Assembly: GCA_947488085.1 (NCBI GenBank)
Contig: CANKYI010000001.1
Location: 1-64,000, forward strand
Origin: an uncultured Erythrobacter sp.
Lineage (GTDB): Bacteria; Pseudomonadota; Alphaproteobacteria; Sphingomonadales; Sphingomonadaceae
Length of the DNA stretch: 64,000 nt
Direction: 5' to 3'
Of the stretch, positions 25,797-35,655 are shown piece by piece (position 1 is the first letter of the stretch; every line of letters starts with the position of its first letter). The notes under the pieces were generated by a model, which ran no database searches, was not told the DNA's origin, and was given only the letters and a program-made list of their open reading frames with translations. A program made the position numbers and the translations under genes.

Positions 25797-25812
25797 ATCC
25801 ACCTAGCGGAAT
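25797..25812. promoter_or_regulatory. ATCCACC motif upstream of the TonB receptor gene
   Basis: ATCCACCTAGCGGAAT lies 85-100 bases before the receptor start and is preceded by GTGGA, giving the near-palindrome GTGGAATCCAC. It resembles the motifs at 17155-17171 and, reversed, 28369-28384, with pattern ATCCACC-N4-GRA. It is a candidate binding site of the IclR regulator. Confidence 0.4.
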
Positions 25813-25866
25813 CGCAAGACAGCGAGCGCATGGCCAATTCATAATTCAATTAATAATATCAGAGGG

Positions 25867-26154
25867 TTAGCGTAACAACATCCCAGACGCGGCTTTGAAT
25901 GCAAACACCTCGATCCGTTCCCAAACCCCGGCAGGAAAAAACGGGTCCGCTTCGATGAAAGCCCGCGCATCATCTTCACTTGAGGCCTGTATGATGACCA
26001 AAGACCCACTCAAAGCTCCGGATAACGGCCCGGCGAGAACAAGCTGTTCCTTGTGCGCCTGAAAGTGGGACAAATGCCCTTCGCGATGCGCCGCCCTTTC
26101 GGCTTCGCTTTTGGGCCGATCATAGGCAACGATTGCAAAAAGCTGCTCTCTCAT
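25867..26154 (-). CDS. YCII-related domain protein
   Basis: The 95-residue protein has the YCII pattern: FAIVAYDRPKSEAERAAHRE, VLAGPLSG, then SSEDDARAFIEADPFFPAGV with the conserved ADPF-type motif and C-terminal strand WERIEVFAF. YciI-like proteins are small cytosolic ferredoxin-fold enzymes, including dehydrochlorinase-like catabolic members. It is the last gene of the tight monooxygenase-NmrA-YCII group (3-base gap), which suggests a step after hydroxylation such as elimination or isomerisation (inference). Confidence 0.85.
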   Translation of the reverse strand: MREQLFAIVAYDRPKSEAERAAHREGHLSHFQAHKEQLVLAGPLSGALSGSLVIIQASSEDDARAFIEADPFFPAGVWERIEVFAFKAASGMLLR

Positions 26155-26157
26155 GAG

Positions 26158-27030
26158 TCAAACACCCTTCGCCCTAGCCAATCGCTTTACATAAGAAGCG
26201 AAAGAGTTTGCGGGTCGACCCAGAATGCATTCCAGAATTGTTGAATTTGAGCGGAACCCATGCGCATCATAATGGGTGTTCATCAATTCCATTTGCTCAA
26301 TACGGTCATCGCTTGCCCCTGCGGCCCGTGCTTTTTCCTTCATCGCCTCGATAGGAACGGCCTCAGCTTTTACAGAACGGCCAATGACTTGGGAAATAAT
26401 CTGAGCCATGTCCTGCTGGTTCAGCGCCTCTGGCCCAGCGAATTCATACGTGCCAAAATTGTAACGAGCCGAACCTGCTACCACTGCGCACGCTTCTGCA
26501 AGGTCGATCAGATCAACCACATTAAACCTTTGGTTCACATCAAAAGGCATGGCGTGGACGCCATCATTCACAACCCGCTGCCATAACGGCTCAAGGTGCT
26601 GCATATATCGCGATGGCTGCAAGATAGTATGAGTTAGACCAGAGTCGATCAATCTCTCTTCTGCATCCAGTTTCAAGCGATGATGACGGATGATGCGTGC
26701 AAGCGGATGCATCACCGAGTAATAGATGAAGTGATCAACGCGTGCTTTCTTGGCCTCTCCGATCAACGCAGTGGTTGTCTCCAATTCCCCTGCATGCATG
26801 GGTGGCCCAATATGCAGAACCTTTTCCGCCCCTTTCATTGCATCGGCAAACGTATCGAATTGTTCGAGATTGCCGATCGCGTATTCATTGGCACCCAGCT
26901 CAAGCAGTTCCTCGGCCTGAGCTTCATCTCTGATGAAAACTCGGACTGGAATTTTCGCAAAAGCCAGCTTTTCCAAAATAGCTCGACCAGTTCGCCCATT
27001 TGCGCCTGTTAGAAGTAGCGGACCGCTCAT
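26158..27030 (-). CDS. NmrA-like NAD(P)-binding atypical SDR protein
   Basis: The 290-residue protein begins with a Rossmann motif, LLTGANGRTGRAILEKLAF, and retains the atypical-SDR layout (VLHIGPPMHAGELETT, FIYYSVMHPLARIIRHH, ILQPSRYMQHL, YEFAGPEALNQQDMAQIISQ). A YxxxK catalytic pair is not in standard position. Members are reductases, epimerases or redox sensors. Its ATG overlaps the monooxygenase stop by 4 bases, so translation is coupled to it. Confidence 0.85.
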   Translation of the reverse strand: MSGPLLLTGANGRTGRAILEKLAFAKIPVRVFIRDEAQAEELLELGANEYAIGNLEQFDTFADAMKGAEKVLHIGPPMHAGELETTTALIGEAKKARVDHFIYYSVMHPLARIIRHHRLKLDAEERLIDSGLTHTILQPSRYMQHLEPLWQRVVNDGVHAMPFDVNQRFNVVDLIDLAEACAVVAGSARYNFGTYEFAGPEALNQQDMAQIISQVIGRSVKAEAVPIEAMKEKARAAGASDDRIEQMELMNTHYDAHGFRSNSTILECILGRPANSFASYVKRLARAKGV

Positions 27031-28289
27031 GCTGCCGCCCTCCGCGTTTCACATTTTATCTCATAACTCTGCCTCAAAGATTGGATCATCGAGGATTCGA
27101 GCAAATATTGATCCTGAGCTTCTTGCGACGTGGCCAAACGACGAAACCTGTTACGACGTTCCGTCTGCACACTGTCATCCTTGGCTTCCATAATGCGCTT
27201 GTTATCTTGAGTGCGCTCTTGAATGAACGCGATGCAAATACCGCGGCGCTGCGCATCATAGAGGTCAAGGTTGTGATCCAAGTCACCTGCGTGATGAATG
27301 ATCTCGACCAGTTTTTCGCCGAGATTGAAGGCGTCATGGATGCCGCCGTTCATACCCATTCCACCAAGTGGATTGTTCACATGGGCTGCATCACCAGCCA
27401 AGAGAACACGGTCGCCTACACGATATGTTTCCGCCACGCGCTGATGAACACGGTACAAAGTCCGGTGATGGATGTCATAAGGACCATCTTTTGGATGCAA
27501 GCGCTGTAGGCGATCCTGAATAAACTCATCGCTCAAAAGTTCCTCTTCCGACGCGTTCTCATCTGTTGGAAACTGAACTCGCCATAGATCAACTGTTTTA
27601 AGCAGGACGCACCATTCGTCGGGATCGGACACATAATTCACCCAGCGCAAACCGTCGAAAACGCGTTCGAACTGAAATTTAGTCGAAACAACCAAGAAAC
27701 GCTCAGGATAGGTAAGACCCTCAAACTGCGTAGCTGAAGCATGGCGTATTCTGCTGTTTGCGCCGTCCGTGCCGATCATGAAAGAGCCTTCGATGACAGT
27801 CTCTTCGCCATTTTCCAAAACGAGCGCATTGACCCCTAAGCCGGTCTCTTTGAAACCGAGCACCTGACTGCCCATACGAACGTCGGCATGGTCATATTCC
27901 GCCATCATCTCAGCGGCGGTTCGGACCAACTTATACTGCTCACACTGCAATCTGTACGGGTGGTCCGTATCGCCCTTGAGCCTTGCCAGATTGAAGTCTA
28001 CGCATTCTCCACTTTCGCGTTCGCGATACTGGAATTCCCGCACGATCAGACCTTGCGGCAACAGCTTTTCCGTAAGATCTAATTCGTCGAGCATGTCGAG
28101 GGTCGGCGGATGAAAGGTCGATGCGCGCAGGTCGATGGGAAATTCTTCACGCCCCTCCAACAACGTGACCGGCACGCCTCTCCGCGCAAGATATAGCGCT
28201 AAGGTCGCGCCCACTGGGCCACCCCCAGCAATCAACACAGGCTTGCAATCTGCGATTTGCAGACCTGAACGCACGTCAATTTTCAGCAC
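27027..28289 (-). CDS. FAD-dependent monooxygenase of the PHBH/MhpA type
   Basis: The 420-residue protein starts at GTG with GGAG 7 bases upstream. The FAD motif VLIAGGGPVGATLALYLARR, the DG motif (IGTDGANSRIRHAS) and the GD motif (LLAGDAAHVNNPLGGMGMN) identify a class A flavoprotein hydroxylase. The early ASTFHPPTLDMLDELDL segment is typical of 3-(3-hydroxyphenyl)propionate or pentachlorophenol hydroxylase-like enzymes. It diverges from the IclR regulator gene, the usual place for the first catabolic gene under that regulator. The substrate is unknown. Confidence 0.88.
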   Translation of the reverse strand: MLKIDVRSGLQIADCKPVLIAGGGPVGATLALYLARRGVPVTLLEGREEFPIDLRASTFHPPTLDMLDELDLTEKLLPQGLIVREFQYRERESGECVDFNLARLKGDTDHPYRLQCEQYKLVRTAAEMMAEYDHADVRMGSQVLGFKETGLGVNALVLENGEETVIEGSFMIGTDGANSRIRHASATQFEGLTYPERFLVVSTKFQFERVFDGLRWVNYVSDPDEWCVLLKTVDLWRVQFPTDENASEEELLSDEFIQDRLQRLHPKDGPYDIHHRTLYRVHQRVAETYRVGDRVLLAGDAAHVNNPLGGMGMNGGIHDAFNLGEKLVEIIHHAGDLDHNLDLYDAQRRGICIAFIQERTQDNKRIMEAKDDSVQTERRNRFRRLATSQEAQDQYLLESSMIQSLRQSYEIKCETRRAAA

Positions 28290-28368
28290 TGGTTATCTCC
28301 GACCTTTTTGAAACTAACGCGAAGAAACTAATTGCGACGGCCCGCTATCACAGCAGATTGATTATTTG

Positions 28369-28384
28369 AGTTCGACAGGTGGAT
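28369..28384. promoter_or_regulatory. reversed ATCCACC motif in the monooxygenase/IclR gap
   Basis: On the minus strand this reads ATCCACCTGTCGAACT, close to the motifs at 25797-25812 and 17156-17171. GAGTTCG is repeated 32 bases on (28400-28406, GAGTTCGCCGGATT). The gap of 213 bases serves two divergent promoters. It is a candidate IclR operator. Confidence 0.4.
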
Positions 28385-28502
28385 TTGACGCGCTATTGGA
28401 GTTCGCCGGATTAGTAAGTCTAACCACGAAAAGCAGGTTTGGTATTTCAAAAGCACACTGGCCAAACGCGCGGATAATGTTGTTTTCGAGAGGGGCTTAA
28501 GT

Positions 28503-29297
28503 TTGAATAGCAGCAACGGATTGATCAAAGGCATTCCCATTCGCGCAGTCAGCAGGGCAATTAGCGTGCTTCAAATCGTCAATCGATTTGGCAATGCAAA
28601 TATAATGGAGATCAAGCAGGAATGCGGTTTGCCCTATGCAACGGTCCACCGGATCGTGGGGACGTTGTTGCACGAAGGGCTTATCGAATGTGACAACATT
28701 CAGAAGCGTTATCGTCCGACTGAACTTGTTTGGTCATTGGGGATGGGTTTTCAGCAAGAAGACAGGCTAGTCGCCCGATCGCGGAGTATTTTGGCGGACC
28801 TTACTTCCCAATTCCTTTGGCCCGTGGCGCTCTCTGTCAGAATTGGCAACCGGATGGTTATCAAGGATTCGACCCACACTCAGACAACGCAGACATTCAT
28901 CAACTATTATCCTGGATATAGCTTGCCGCTTTTAAGTTGTGGTGCCGGACGCACCTACGTTGCGTTTTGTTCTGAGGAAGAGCGACAGATCATTTTCAAT
29001 TCAGCTCGGTCATCGGATGATGAGAATGAACGATTTGCGCTCCAGATTGTTGAAAGCGAGGAATTTCTTCAGGATATCAGGCATCGCGGCTATGCCACTC
29101 ATGCGCGATTGCAGCACAATCAAACCCCCGGAAAAACATCATCAATTGCCGTGCCCGTTGTTGTTGATGGTGAACTACGCTCTTGTCTTGCAATCATATA
29201 TTTCGACGTTGCCATGAGCGACGAGCAAGCAGCGGAAAAGTATGTTCCCGCTCTTAAGAAAGCAGCTCGGCAAATGGCTGAGGCAGCATCTGAGTAA
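28503..29297 (+). CDS. IclR family transcriptional regulator
   Basis: The 264-residue protein starts at TTG. An N-terminal helix-turn-helix (AVSRAISVLQIVNRFGNANI, GLPYATVHRIVGTLLHEGLI) and a C-terminal ligand-binding IclR domain (SLPLLSCGAGRTYVAFCSEE, IRHRGYATHARLQ, SSIAVPVVVDGELRSCLAII) are complete. IclR proteins control catabolic operons in response to pathway compounds, usually from divergent promoters, and here the gene diverges from the monooxygenase operon. The repeated ATCCACC-like sites in cluster promoters may be its targets. Confidence 0.9.
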   Translation: MNSSNGLIKGIPIRAVSRAISVLQIVNRFGNANIMEIKQECGLPYATVHRIVGTLLHEGLIECDNIQKRYRPTELVWSLGMGFQQEDRLVARSRSILADLTSQFLWPVALSVRIGNRMVIKDSTHTQTTQTFINYYPGYSLPLLSCGAGRTYVAFCSEEERQIIFNSARSSDDENERFALQIVESEEFLQDIRHRGYATHARLQHNQTPGKTSSIAVPVVVDGELRSCLAIIYFDVAMSDEQAAEKYVPALKKAARQMAEAASE

Positions 29298-29879
29298 GGT
29301 AAACCATGGCTCCATTGTGGAAAGAGGGAAGTGCTGAACGACCGCTCTCAGCCGAGTGCTCGCCGAAAGCAGACAGTCGCCTGCCGGCCCATTTCAAGCC
29401 ACGGTCTCATGACAGATTGTGGTAGGTGGAAGCGGACATCTATGCGCTTCAAATAGGGTTAACTGCACCGGGTAGTCGCGGTCTTTGGTATCCAAGGGCG
29501 ATTTGCCGACATCGGGCAAATAAGCATATGCGTCCATACATTCAGAGAGATAGGCTGCACCTTGGACTTGCGCGGAAGGATAGCGATACAATCGCGAAAG
29601 GAGCGGTGCTGTTCCGATGTTAAGCTCGACTTTTTCGACTATCACCCTGAAATTCAGCTAGGTGCAACTACTGCCAATCTGCCGCGAATTCGTCTTCGTT
29701 AGCGATTGGGTCAAATGCTCTCACTACGCTAATTCCCGAACGCTGCACTATATTTGGCAACGTCCAAATCAATCTCAAATGCCAATTGACATAATTCGGC
29801 CAAGATCAGGGAGGATGAGATAATATTCGAGTTAAGAAATCGACTCTAATCTGCTCGAATTTCACGGAAGGGGGAAGCC
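29298..29879. other. 582-base intergenic region before the collagen-like locus
   Basis: I found no convincing gene. It contains one copy of the dispersed intergenic motif (AAGCGGACATC at about 29430) with related sequence around 29330-29395. A TTGACA at 29786-29791 could be a -35 box, but no -10 at normal spacing follows. GGAAGGGGGAA just before 29880 is a good ribosome-binding site for the next gene. Confidence 0.4.
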
Positions 29880-31265
29880 GTGCCAAATATTAGAGTGATG
29901 AACTGGAATATTGAGTCACTAAGCAGCAAAAAGATCCAATATGATGGATTTCTGCTAGCTGTCGCACGGACGGTGGTCGCGGCGAATGTCGATGTCCTTG
30001 TGATCGTTGAATTGCGGAAGGTAAATCCTGACGTAATTTTGCAGCAATTGTCCAACCAATTGAATCAATTGAATCCAGGCGGTGGTAACAATTGGCGCGG
30101 ATACTTCTATTCTCATGATACGGCTACTGAACGATATGGCCTGCTCATACGCGACCTCGATCTGGTGAGACCCGTTGGTCTGCTGGACCAAAATATCGGA
30201 ACAGAAGAAACTCCGATAACGGATTTGCTGGAACACCAACTTGATGTGCTTCCCCAAGACTGGCCGGCCCCACCCAATCCGGCGTATATACCGACGCGCC
30301 AAATTCTGCCCTTGATCGATTTGTTTGTGACAGATCCGCTGGCGCGGCGATCGAAAAAGAAGCAGAAGTTTGCCGGTAAGCGGCATCCTTGCCTCATCCT
30401 GCTAAAGGTTCACACTCCAACCGACTACTTCGTGCCAATCGTCGCCTGCCATTACGGTGCAACGCGCAAAGGAAACAATGCGCTTGCACAATTTCAAGTC
30501 GATTTGCTTAAAGAACTGCACATAGCAGAGCTGTACTCTTTCTATGATGAGAAAAATGGTCAAACCGCAGCAGACGCGTACAGCAGATACCTCAACATAG
30601 GCGGCCAAGCTGTCCGTGTTCAGGAGCTTGCCTTCCTTGGCGACTTCAACATGGATTTCATGGACAATCAGGCCGGGAGGCATGGATCAATAGCTGCTCG
30701 CAATCGCTCGGCTTACAATACCATCACCCCGACCGAACAATTCGGCGGTTCAACCACACCAGCGGCCGTCGCCCCGCCAGTTGTGGCAGGCAACCCCGAC
30801 ATCAATCCAGTTGCTGCGCCCGAAAAGCGGAACATCCCCGTTCAGACTTTGCGAGCGGCAGTCACGGCACAAGGAACCATTCTAAAGAAATTGTCTGAGA
30901 CAATAGACAATTGTGATCGACCGTACTGGTGCCTGCGCGGGGCCGCCTTTGACAATTTCTTTTATGGAGGGACGCAGCTTAGTCAGACCGCGATTGCCGA
31001 CCTGCAGCCACCGAACGCAGTGTCGGAAGCAGGCGAGGTCATTAACATGCCGAACAACATTGTTCGCGGCGAGCCGAGATACTTGGAAGACTTCAATATC
31101 GTACCGATGGTTTGGGACTATGTGACCAACAACAACGGTGTGAAGGGCACCGAAACTGCATTCGGCCTTCTTTTTGGGTTCAAACCCACCGCGTCGGACA
31201 AGCTCGTAGGCGCAAGGTTAGTCAGCGATCACTTGCCCGTTGTTGTGCAGTTTCCCTGCCCATGA
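29880..31265 (+). CDS. endonuclease/exonuclease/phosphatase (EEP) fold protein
   Basis: The 461-residue protein starts at GTG with strong GGAAGGGGG upstream. EEP motifs occur in order: [10 protein letters not shown] (Asn), [10 protein letters not shown] (Glu), [11 protein letters not shown] (Asp/Asn) and [11 protein letters not shown] (Asp/His). EEP enzymes cleave phosphodiesters in DNA, RNA, lipids or nucleotides. No signal peptide is seen, so it is probably cytosolic unless exported by another route. The last codons overlap the ATG of the giant collagen-like gene (ATGA), so the two are translationally coupled. That coupling is unusual for a nuclease and suggests a toxin, processing or export role (inference). 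Confidence 0.85.
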   Translation: MPNIRVMNWNIESLSSKKIQYDGFLLAVARTVVAANVDVLVIVELRKVNPDVILQQLSNQLNQLNPGGGNNWRGYFYSHDTATERYGLLIRDLDLVRPVGLLDQNIGTEETPITDLLEHQLDVLPQDWPAPPNPAYIPTRQILPLIDLFVTDPLARRSKKKQKFAGKRHPCLILLKVHTPTDYFVPIVACHYGATRKGNNALAQFQVDLLKELHIAELYSFYDEKNGQTAADAYSRYLNIGGQAVRVQELAFLGDFNMDFMDNQAGRHGSIAARNRSAYNTITPTEQFGGSTTPAAVAPPVVAGNPDINPVAAPEKRNIPVQTLRAAVTAQGTILKKLSETIDNCDRPYWCLRGAAFDNFFYGGTQLSQTAIADLQPPNAVSEAGEVINMPNNIVRGEPRYLEDFNIVPMVWDYVTNNNGVKGTETAFGLLFGFKPTASDKLVGARLVSDHLPVVVQFPCP

Positions 31266-34200
31266 ATATTGATCAAGTTAAAGCAGCCGTTCGCAGCGGG
31301 CTATCTGATGGAAGGTTCTCGATCTCGGGATCTGCTTTGCAGTCACCCGACATCACCACCTTGCTCGTTGGACACTTTGGCAGCGACACGCTCGAATTAT
31401 CAAGCGCAGCGATCAGTTCTGAAGATGCCACGTCGATCACCATATCTGGCACACTTTCAGGAAATTTGCTTGGTCAGGCCTCGCTCACTGCGAATGCCAC
31501 CTTTATCGCGCCAGCAGATGCTGCTCAGATTGAGCTAAAGCTGACCGGACTTACTCAGGATTGGCATATCTCAACGTCATTCCCGGTTATCAGCGAAAGT
31601 TCGGTTGATGCCTTCGACTACGCCAATCCGGTCCTTTGGCTAAGGTCGGATCCAAGCAGCTATACCGATTTGGCGACAAACGCGAATTCGGCATTGTCCT
31701 ATATCAAAGGATTGAATCTGGAGGCAGAATTGAAGCCAAAGGACCCCGGATTGTTTCCAGGGTATGATTGGCTGGTTTCGCAAACACCTGTGCTGGGCAA
31801 GGGAGACATCTCTTACGTACGCTCTGGCGAACAACTGTTGCCGTCAATGGCGATAAATGGCGCCGCACAAACCACTGTCAGCTTCGCGGGATATACACTC
31901 AAGCCGCAACTTTCTTTAGCTTCAGAGATCTTGTCCATGGGAAAGGACAAGGATCATCACGCGGTATTCCCCAGTGTCAATCTTTTGGCTTCCGACGAGA
32001 AGAACCTAGATAGCGGAGAAGTGACGCTTCACCTTGCTGCTCAGCTTATGCCGACCAGTCCGACGATACGGTTTAGGGGTGCAGGGCAGAACAGCTCAAT
32101 ATCAGTCAGCGAGCTGGGTTCTCTGCTCGATGGACAGTCTGTTCTTGACTTAATTCCAAACGGCCACGGCTTTCCCGAGCCAGCCGGTCTGGTGCTTAGC
32201 AACCTAGCCCTGACGATAGGGGCGGCCGATAGAAGTCCACAATTGCTTTGGGTTTCTGTCGCATATCCGGCAAGCGCGGCTTGGTCAGCCTTTGACAATT
32301 TGCTTGTCTTCAAAGGTCTGGAACTCGACTTCTTTGTCGCATTTGATGCCAAGATACCAATGTCCGGGGAATTGCGCGCGATAGCGGAGTTTTCCGGCGG
32401 ATCGCTTGCTGCAACGATCGGGATTCCAGGCCTTAGCTTTTACTGCGAGTTGGAAGACGATACGACAATCGATCTAAAGGCAATCACAGACCACTTCGTT
32501 GGCAACACCATCGGTATGGCGAAGATGGAGGCCACTGAGCTGAGCGTCTATGGTGACTTGGCGGCCAAGCGATTGCAATTCACAGCGAGCGTTGAAGGCA
32601 CTTGGGGTGTCGAAACCGGAGCCAAGCCGCTCAATTTCGGTTCACTCACAACCTATATCGACTCTTCTCCGAGTGGCCTTGTGGCGGAAGTTTCCGCACT
32701 TCTGACGATCGACAATTGGGGTTTTTACGGAGTAGCGGCCTATTTCGGCGAGGAAGAAGGCTGGAATTTCCAGTTTGGGACGCAGGTAACCGTGGATGCG
32801 CCCGTTTCAGAACTGTTGAGTTCAGCTGGGGAACAGTTTGACGTCGGTTTTGCGCCGAACACGCCGCCCCTCCTTTTGGCCAGTCTGTTTCTCGAATTTG
32901 AGAGCAAGTCACACGATTTCTTGTTCGGAGGTACGGCAGGTCTGGCTGTTGGCAGGCACAATCTTGAGTTCGACATTGGCGTTAGCCGGAGCACCAAAAC
33001 TGGCGAGCCAATAAAGCGATTTGAGGGCACGCTATGGATCGATGATGTCGCTCTTTATGCAAACTTCGCAACGGGTGATCAAAAGAATACGATCAGCTTG
33101 AAGGCGCGCTCAGGCCCACCGACAGTCACCCAGCTGGTGAGTTTGATCAGCCAGCCCTTTGCCGATAATTTGCCGGGCCCGATTGAGGGATTGACCTCCA
33201 ACATAACGATCAATCTCTTCGAAGTTACGGTCAGTCCGCAAAGCGCGCTGCATATCCAGGTCTCGGCGGTAGAGCGCAGTGCGAGCTGGGTGCTTCTCGA
33301 TGGATCGACGCAGCATATGCCACGCATTGAACTTGTTCAGCTGGGCGTGGATGCGCAATGGACCAGTGGAAAGCCAGCCGCTGGCTCTATCACCGGAGCG
33401 ATGGTGTTTGGTTCTGGCGATTCCAAACGCGAAATTGCGCTCAAGGCAGCCATGCTCGATTCTTGGTCCTCTTTTGTTGTAACCAAATCGGGAGCTCCAA
33501 CCAAACTGCCCACTTTGGGCGAGTTTGTTGACATATTGTCGCCCAATTGGTCATCGGCCCTCCCCAAAGGCATGGCGAGCCTTGGCGAAAGCACGACGCT
33601 CGACAAATTTGATCTGACAATTGCCCCTGGCGCCTCTGCCTTGGAAATCCTGGTGCGCAGTTCGGGTTGGGGCGGCATCCAACCCATCGCAGGGTTTGAA
33701 GCGCTCCGCTTCAAAGATTTCTCGTGCGATCTGAAATGGTCAGCTGGGCTCAGCCAGCCGAGCGGCGTGCTTGCCTGCACGGGTTGGGTCATTTGCGCAG
33801 ACACACAACTGACCTTGAGCTTCCCCAGACCGGTCCTGACGGGGCGACTGCTCACATCCCAGTGCAAGGTCAATCTGACTAAGATTTGTCAGTATATCAT
33901 TGGGCCAAGCGCCGAACTTCCTGACTTCCTGCCAGAATTCACATTGCCAGATCTCGCAATTGAACTCGATCCGGAAAAACAGATCTACGAACTCAAGGCA
34001 ACAATTCAGGAGATTTCGCTTGGCGTTGCCGGAACTCTCAAAGATGCGAGCCTCGTTGCAAGATGGGCAGCTCCCGGTCCGACAGGGCAAGTGTGTCTTG
34101 AAGGGATTTGGCAGTCGAAACTGCTGGGTGATGTAAAGGGCTCGTTTTGTTACCCTTTCAAGGAGTTCAAGCCAGAAGGCGGAAAACCTCTTCCTATCCC

Positions 34201-35068
34201 AATTCCCGCTGACCCGCCGCCGCCTGGAGGCCCGCCGCCACCTTTGGATGCGGTAGAATCATTGCTCGCCTCCTTGTTGGCCGCTGGGGCGACGCTTGCT
34301 GGAGCATTTCTCGCCGTCAAACTCTCTGGAGCTTCGGCATTGAACGCTGCGATTGCTGGTCTTGCGAACGGCAAAACGCTCGACATCGAAATGGTCGACA
34401 TGAAGCAGGCAGGTTATTTCAGTGGTCCTGTTGATGCCGCCGAAGTCAGCGCCGAGGCGTACCAGCATCAAAATGGCGGAAATTTGCCTCAGCCAACCTT
34501 GATGGCGCGGTCGTTGAATGCTGCCTATTCGCCATCAAAGGCTACGATGCGCGAGGCGCTCGAGGCTGTATATGGACCGTTTCCGCCCGGTCCCACTGGT
34601 CCGACAGGCCCAGCGGGGACCGTGGCTGGCGCTGCCGGTGCCACGGGAGCGCAAGGCGGGGCTGGACCAACTGGCGCAAAAGGCACAACCGGAGTTGCTG
34701 GCCCAGGGGGAGGAACTGGTGCCCATGGGCCGACAGGATCAAGCGGGCCTACGGGCCCAACTGGCATGAATGGCGTCGAGGGCGGCACAGGCGCAACCGG
34801 TCCCACTGGTAAGCACGGACCAACAGGGACCACCGGACCAACCGGTCCTACAGGACCGATCGGTGAGACTGGCGCAACAGGTCCGGCAGGGCGGCACGGT
34901 TCCACGGGACATAAAGGGGCAACAGGGGCGACGGGCCCAACGGGTCCAGCAGGTATCAGCGGCACGCCCGCGACACCTGCTGAAGTCCTTGGTGCAGTCA
35001 CCAAAAACTTGGAAACAGAGTTTGGTCGATCCCTGCTTCAAAATATTTTGGGTCAACTCAGTGATTAG
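31262..35068 (+). CDS. giant beta-rich protein with collagen-like C-terminal tail
   Basis: The ATG at 31262 overlaps the previous stop and gives 1268 residues; an upstream extension in this frame lies inside the EEP gene and is not credible. Residues 1 to about 970 are repetitive beta-rich modules, each with an amphipathic strand set ([39 protein letters not shown]). I do not recognise a family with confidence; it slightly recalls DUF6603-type repeats. A proline linker ([15 protein letters not shown]) and a hydrophobic Ala-rich stretch follow, then about 41 Gly-X-Y triplets rich in GPT/GAT with one break. A final amphipathic helix is [20 protein letters not shown]. No N-terminal signal peptide is seen. 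Confidence 0.85.
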   Translation: MNIDQVKAAVRSGLSDGRFSISGSALQSPDITTLLVGHFGSDTLELSSAAISSEDATSITISGTLSGNLLGQASLTANATFIAPADAAQIELKLTGLTQDWHISTSFPVISESSVDAFDYANPVLWLRSDPSSYTDLATNANSALSYIKGLNLEAELKPKDPGLFPGYDWLVSQTPVLGKGDISYVRSGEQLLPSMAINGAAQTTVSFAGYTLKPQLSLASEILSMGKDKDHHAVFPSVNLLASDEKNLDSGEVTLHLAAQLMPTSPTIRFRGAGQNSSISVSELGSLLDGQSVLDLIPNGHGFPEPAGLVLSNLALTIGAADRSPQLLWVSVAYPASAAWSAFDNLLVFKGLELDFFVAFDAKIPMSGELRAIAEFSGGSLAATIGIPGLSFYCELEDDTTIDLKAITDHFVGNTIGMAKMEATELSVYGDLAAKRLQFTASVEGTWGVETGAKPLNFGSLTTYIDSSPSGLVAEVSALLTIDNWGFYGVAAYFGEEEGWNFQFGTQVTVDAPVSELLSSAGEQFDVGFAPNTPPLLLASLFLEFESKSHDFLFGGTAGLAVGRHNLEFDIGVSRSTKTGEPIKRFEGTLWIDDVALYANFATGDQKNTISLKARSGPPTVTQLVSLISQPFADNLPGPIEGLTSNITINLFEVTVSPQSALHIQVSAVERSASWVLLDGSTQHMPRIELVQLGVDAQWTSGKPAAGSITGAMVFGSGDSKREIALKAAMLDSWSSFVVTKSGAPTKLPTLGEFVDILSPNWSSALPKGMASLGESTTLDKFDLTIAPGASALEILVRSSGWGGIQPIAGFEALRFKDFSCDLKWSAGLSQPSGVLACTGWVICADTQLTLSFPRPVLTGRLLTSQCKVNLTKICQYIIGPSAELPDFLPEFTLPDLAIELDPEKQIYELKATIQEISLGVAGTLKDASLVARWAAPGPTGQVCLEGIWQSKLLGDVKGSFCYPFKEFKPEGGKPLPIPIPADPPPPGGPPPPLDAVESLLASLLAAGATLAGAFLAVKLSGASALNAAIAGLANGKTLDIEMVDMKQAGYFSGPVDAAEVSAEAYQHQNGGNLPQPTLMARSLNAAYSPSKATMREALEAVYGPFPPGPTGPTGPAGTVAGAAGATGAQGGAGPTGAKGTTGVAGPGGGTGAHGPTGSSGPTGPTGMNGVEGGTGATGPTGKHGPTGTTGPTGPTGPIGETGATGPAGRHGSTGHKGATGATGPTGPAGISGTPATPAEVLGAVTKNLETEFGRSLLQNILGQLSD

Positions 35069-35094
35069 ATAATTTTCGCGAAAGGAAGCGTACG

Positions 35095-35634
35095 ATGTCG
35101 ACAGGAAGTGAACTGCCCCCTGGTCCCACAGGGGCTCGGGGCCCAACCGGCCCTGCAGGACCAACGGGCGCAAAAGGAACGACAGGCCCAACCGGACCAA
35201 TGGGGGCAACCGGTGCAAAAGGAGCGACCGGTCCAACAGGTATTGCTGGTCATACCGGCATAGCCGGGCTGACTGGTTCGACGGGTCCAACCGGGGCGCA
35301 AGGGGCAACGGGTCCTTCGGGTTCAACCGGCCCAACGGGTATTTCTGGTCCAACCGGAACTATTGGCTGGACAGGTGCAACGGGACCAACGGGCACGACC
35401 GGACATACGGGTACGACCGGCCCCACTGGCCCGACCGGTTCATCAGGCCAAGCAGGCGCGACGGGCCCAACGGGCGCGCGTGGCCCCACCGGTCCAACGG
35501 CTAGCACTGAACAGGTTATGCAATCCTTGATTTCGGCGCTGGAGAGCGGACAGGGCGGACCTTTGGTTTCCAAGATCAAGCAATTGCTTCGAGGAGCCAC
35601 GGGGCCGACTGGACCCGCCGGTCCCGCGGGCTGA
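35095..35634 (+). CDS. small collagen-like protein
   Basis: The 179-residue protein has GAAAGGAAG upstream of its ATG. After a short leader (MSTGSELPP) come 42 uninterrupted Gly-X-Y triplets dominated by GPT, GAT and GTT. A helical segment ([24 protein letters not shown]) and four more triplets end the protein. Thr-rich collagen-like stretches of this kind are O-glycosylated in Bacillus BclA, and glycosyltransferase genes follow directly here. The helix resembles the C-terminal helix of the giant upstream protein, so the two may trimerise together. There is no signal peptide. Confidence 0.85.
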   Translation: MSTGSELPPGPTGARGPTGPAGPTGAKGTTGPTGPMGATGAKGATGPTGIAGHTGIAGLTGSTGPTGAQGATGPSGSTGPTGISGPTGTIGWTGATGPTGTTGHTGTTGPTGPTGSSGQAGATGPTGARGPTGPTASTEQVMQSLISALESGQGGPLVSKIKQLLRGATGPTGPAGPAG

Positions 35635-35655
35635 TTGCACCCGGTTGGAACACAA

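Noticed and set aside
34525..35004. Pro/Val/Gly repeat frame on the minus strand (and similar ones to 35735)
   Set aside because: It is the reverse complement of collagen GPT triplets, which automatically gives open VGP-like frames.
34590..35630. Short periodic repeats resembling a CRISPR or tandem array
   Set aside because: The 9-base periodicity is Gly-X-Y codons in two real collagen-like genes; there are no spacers.
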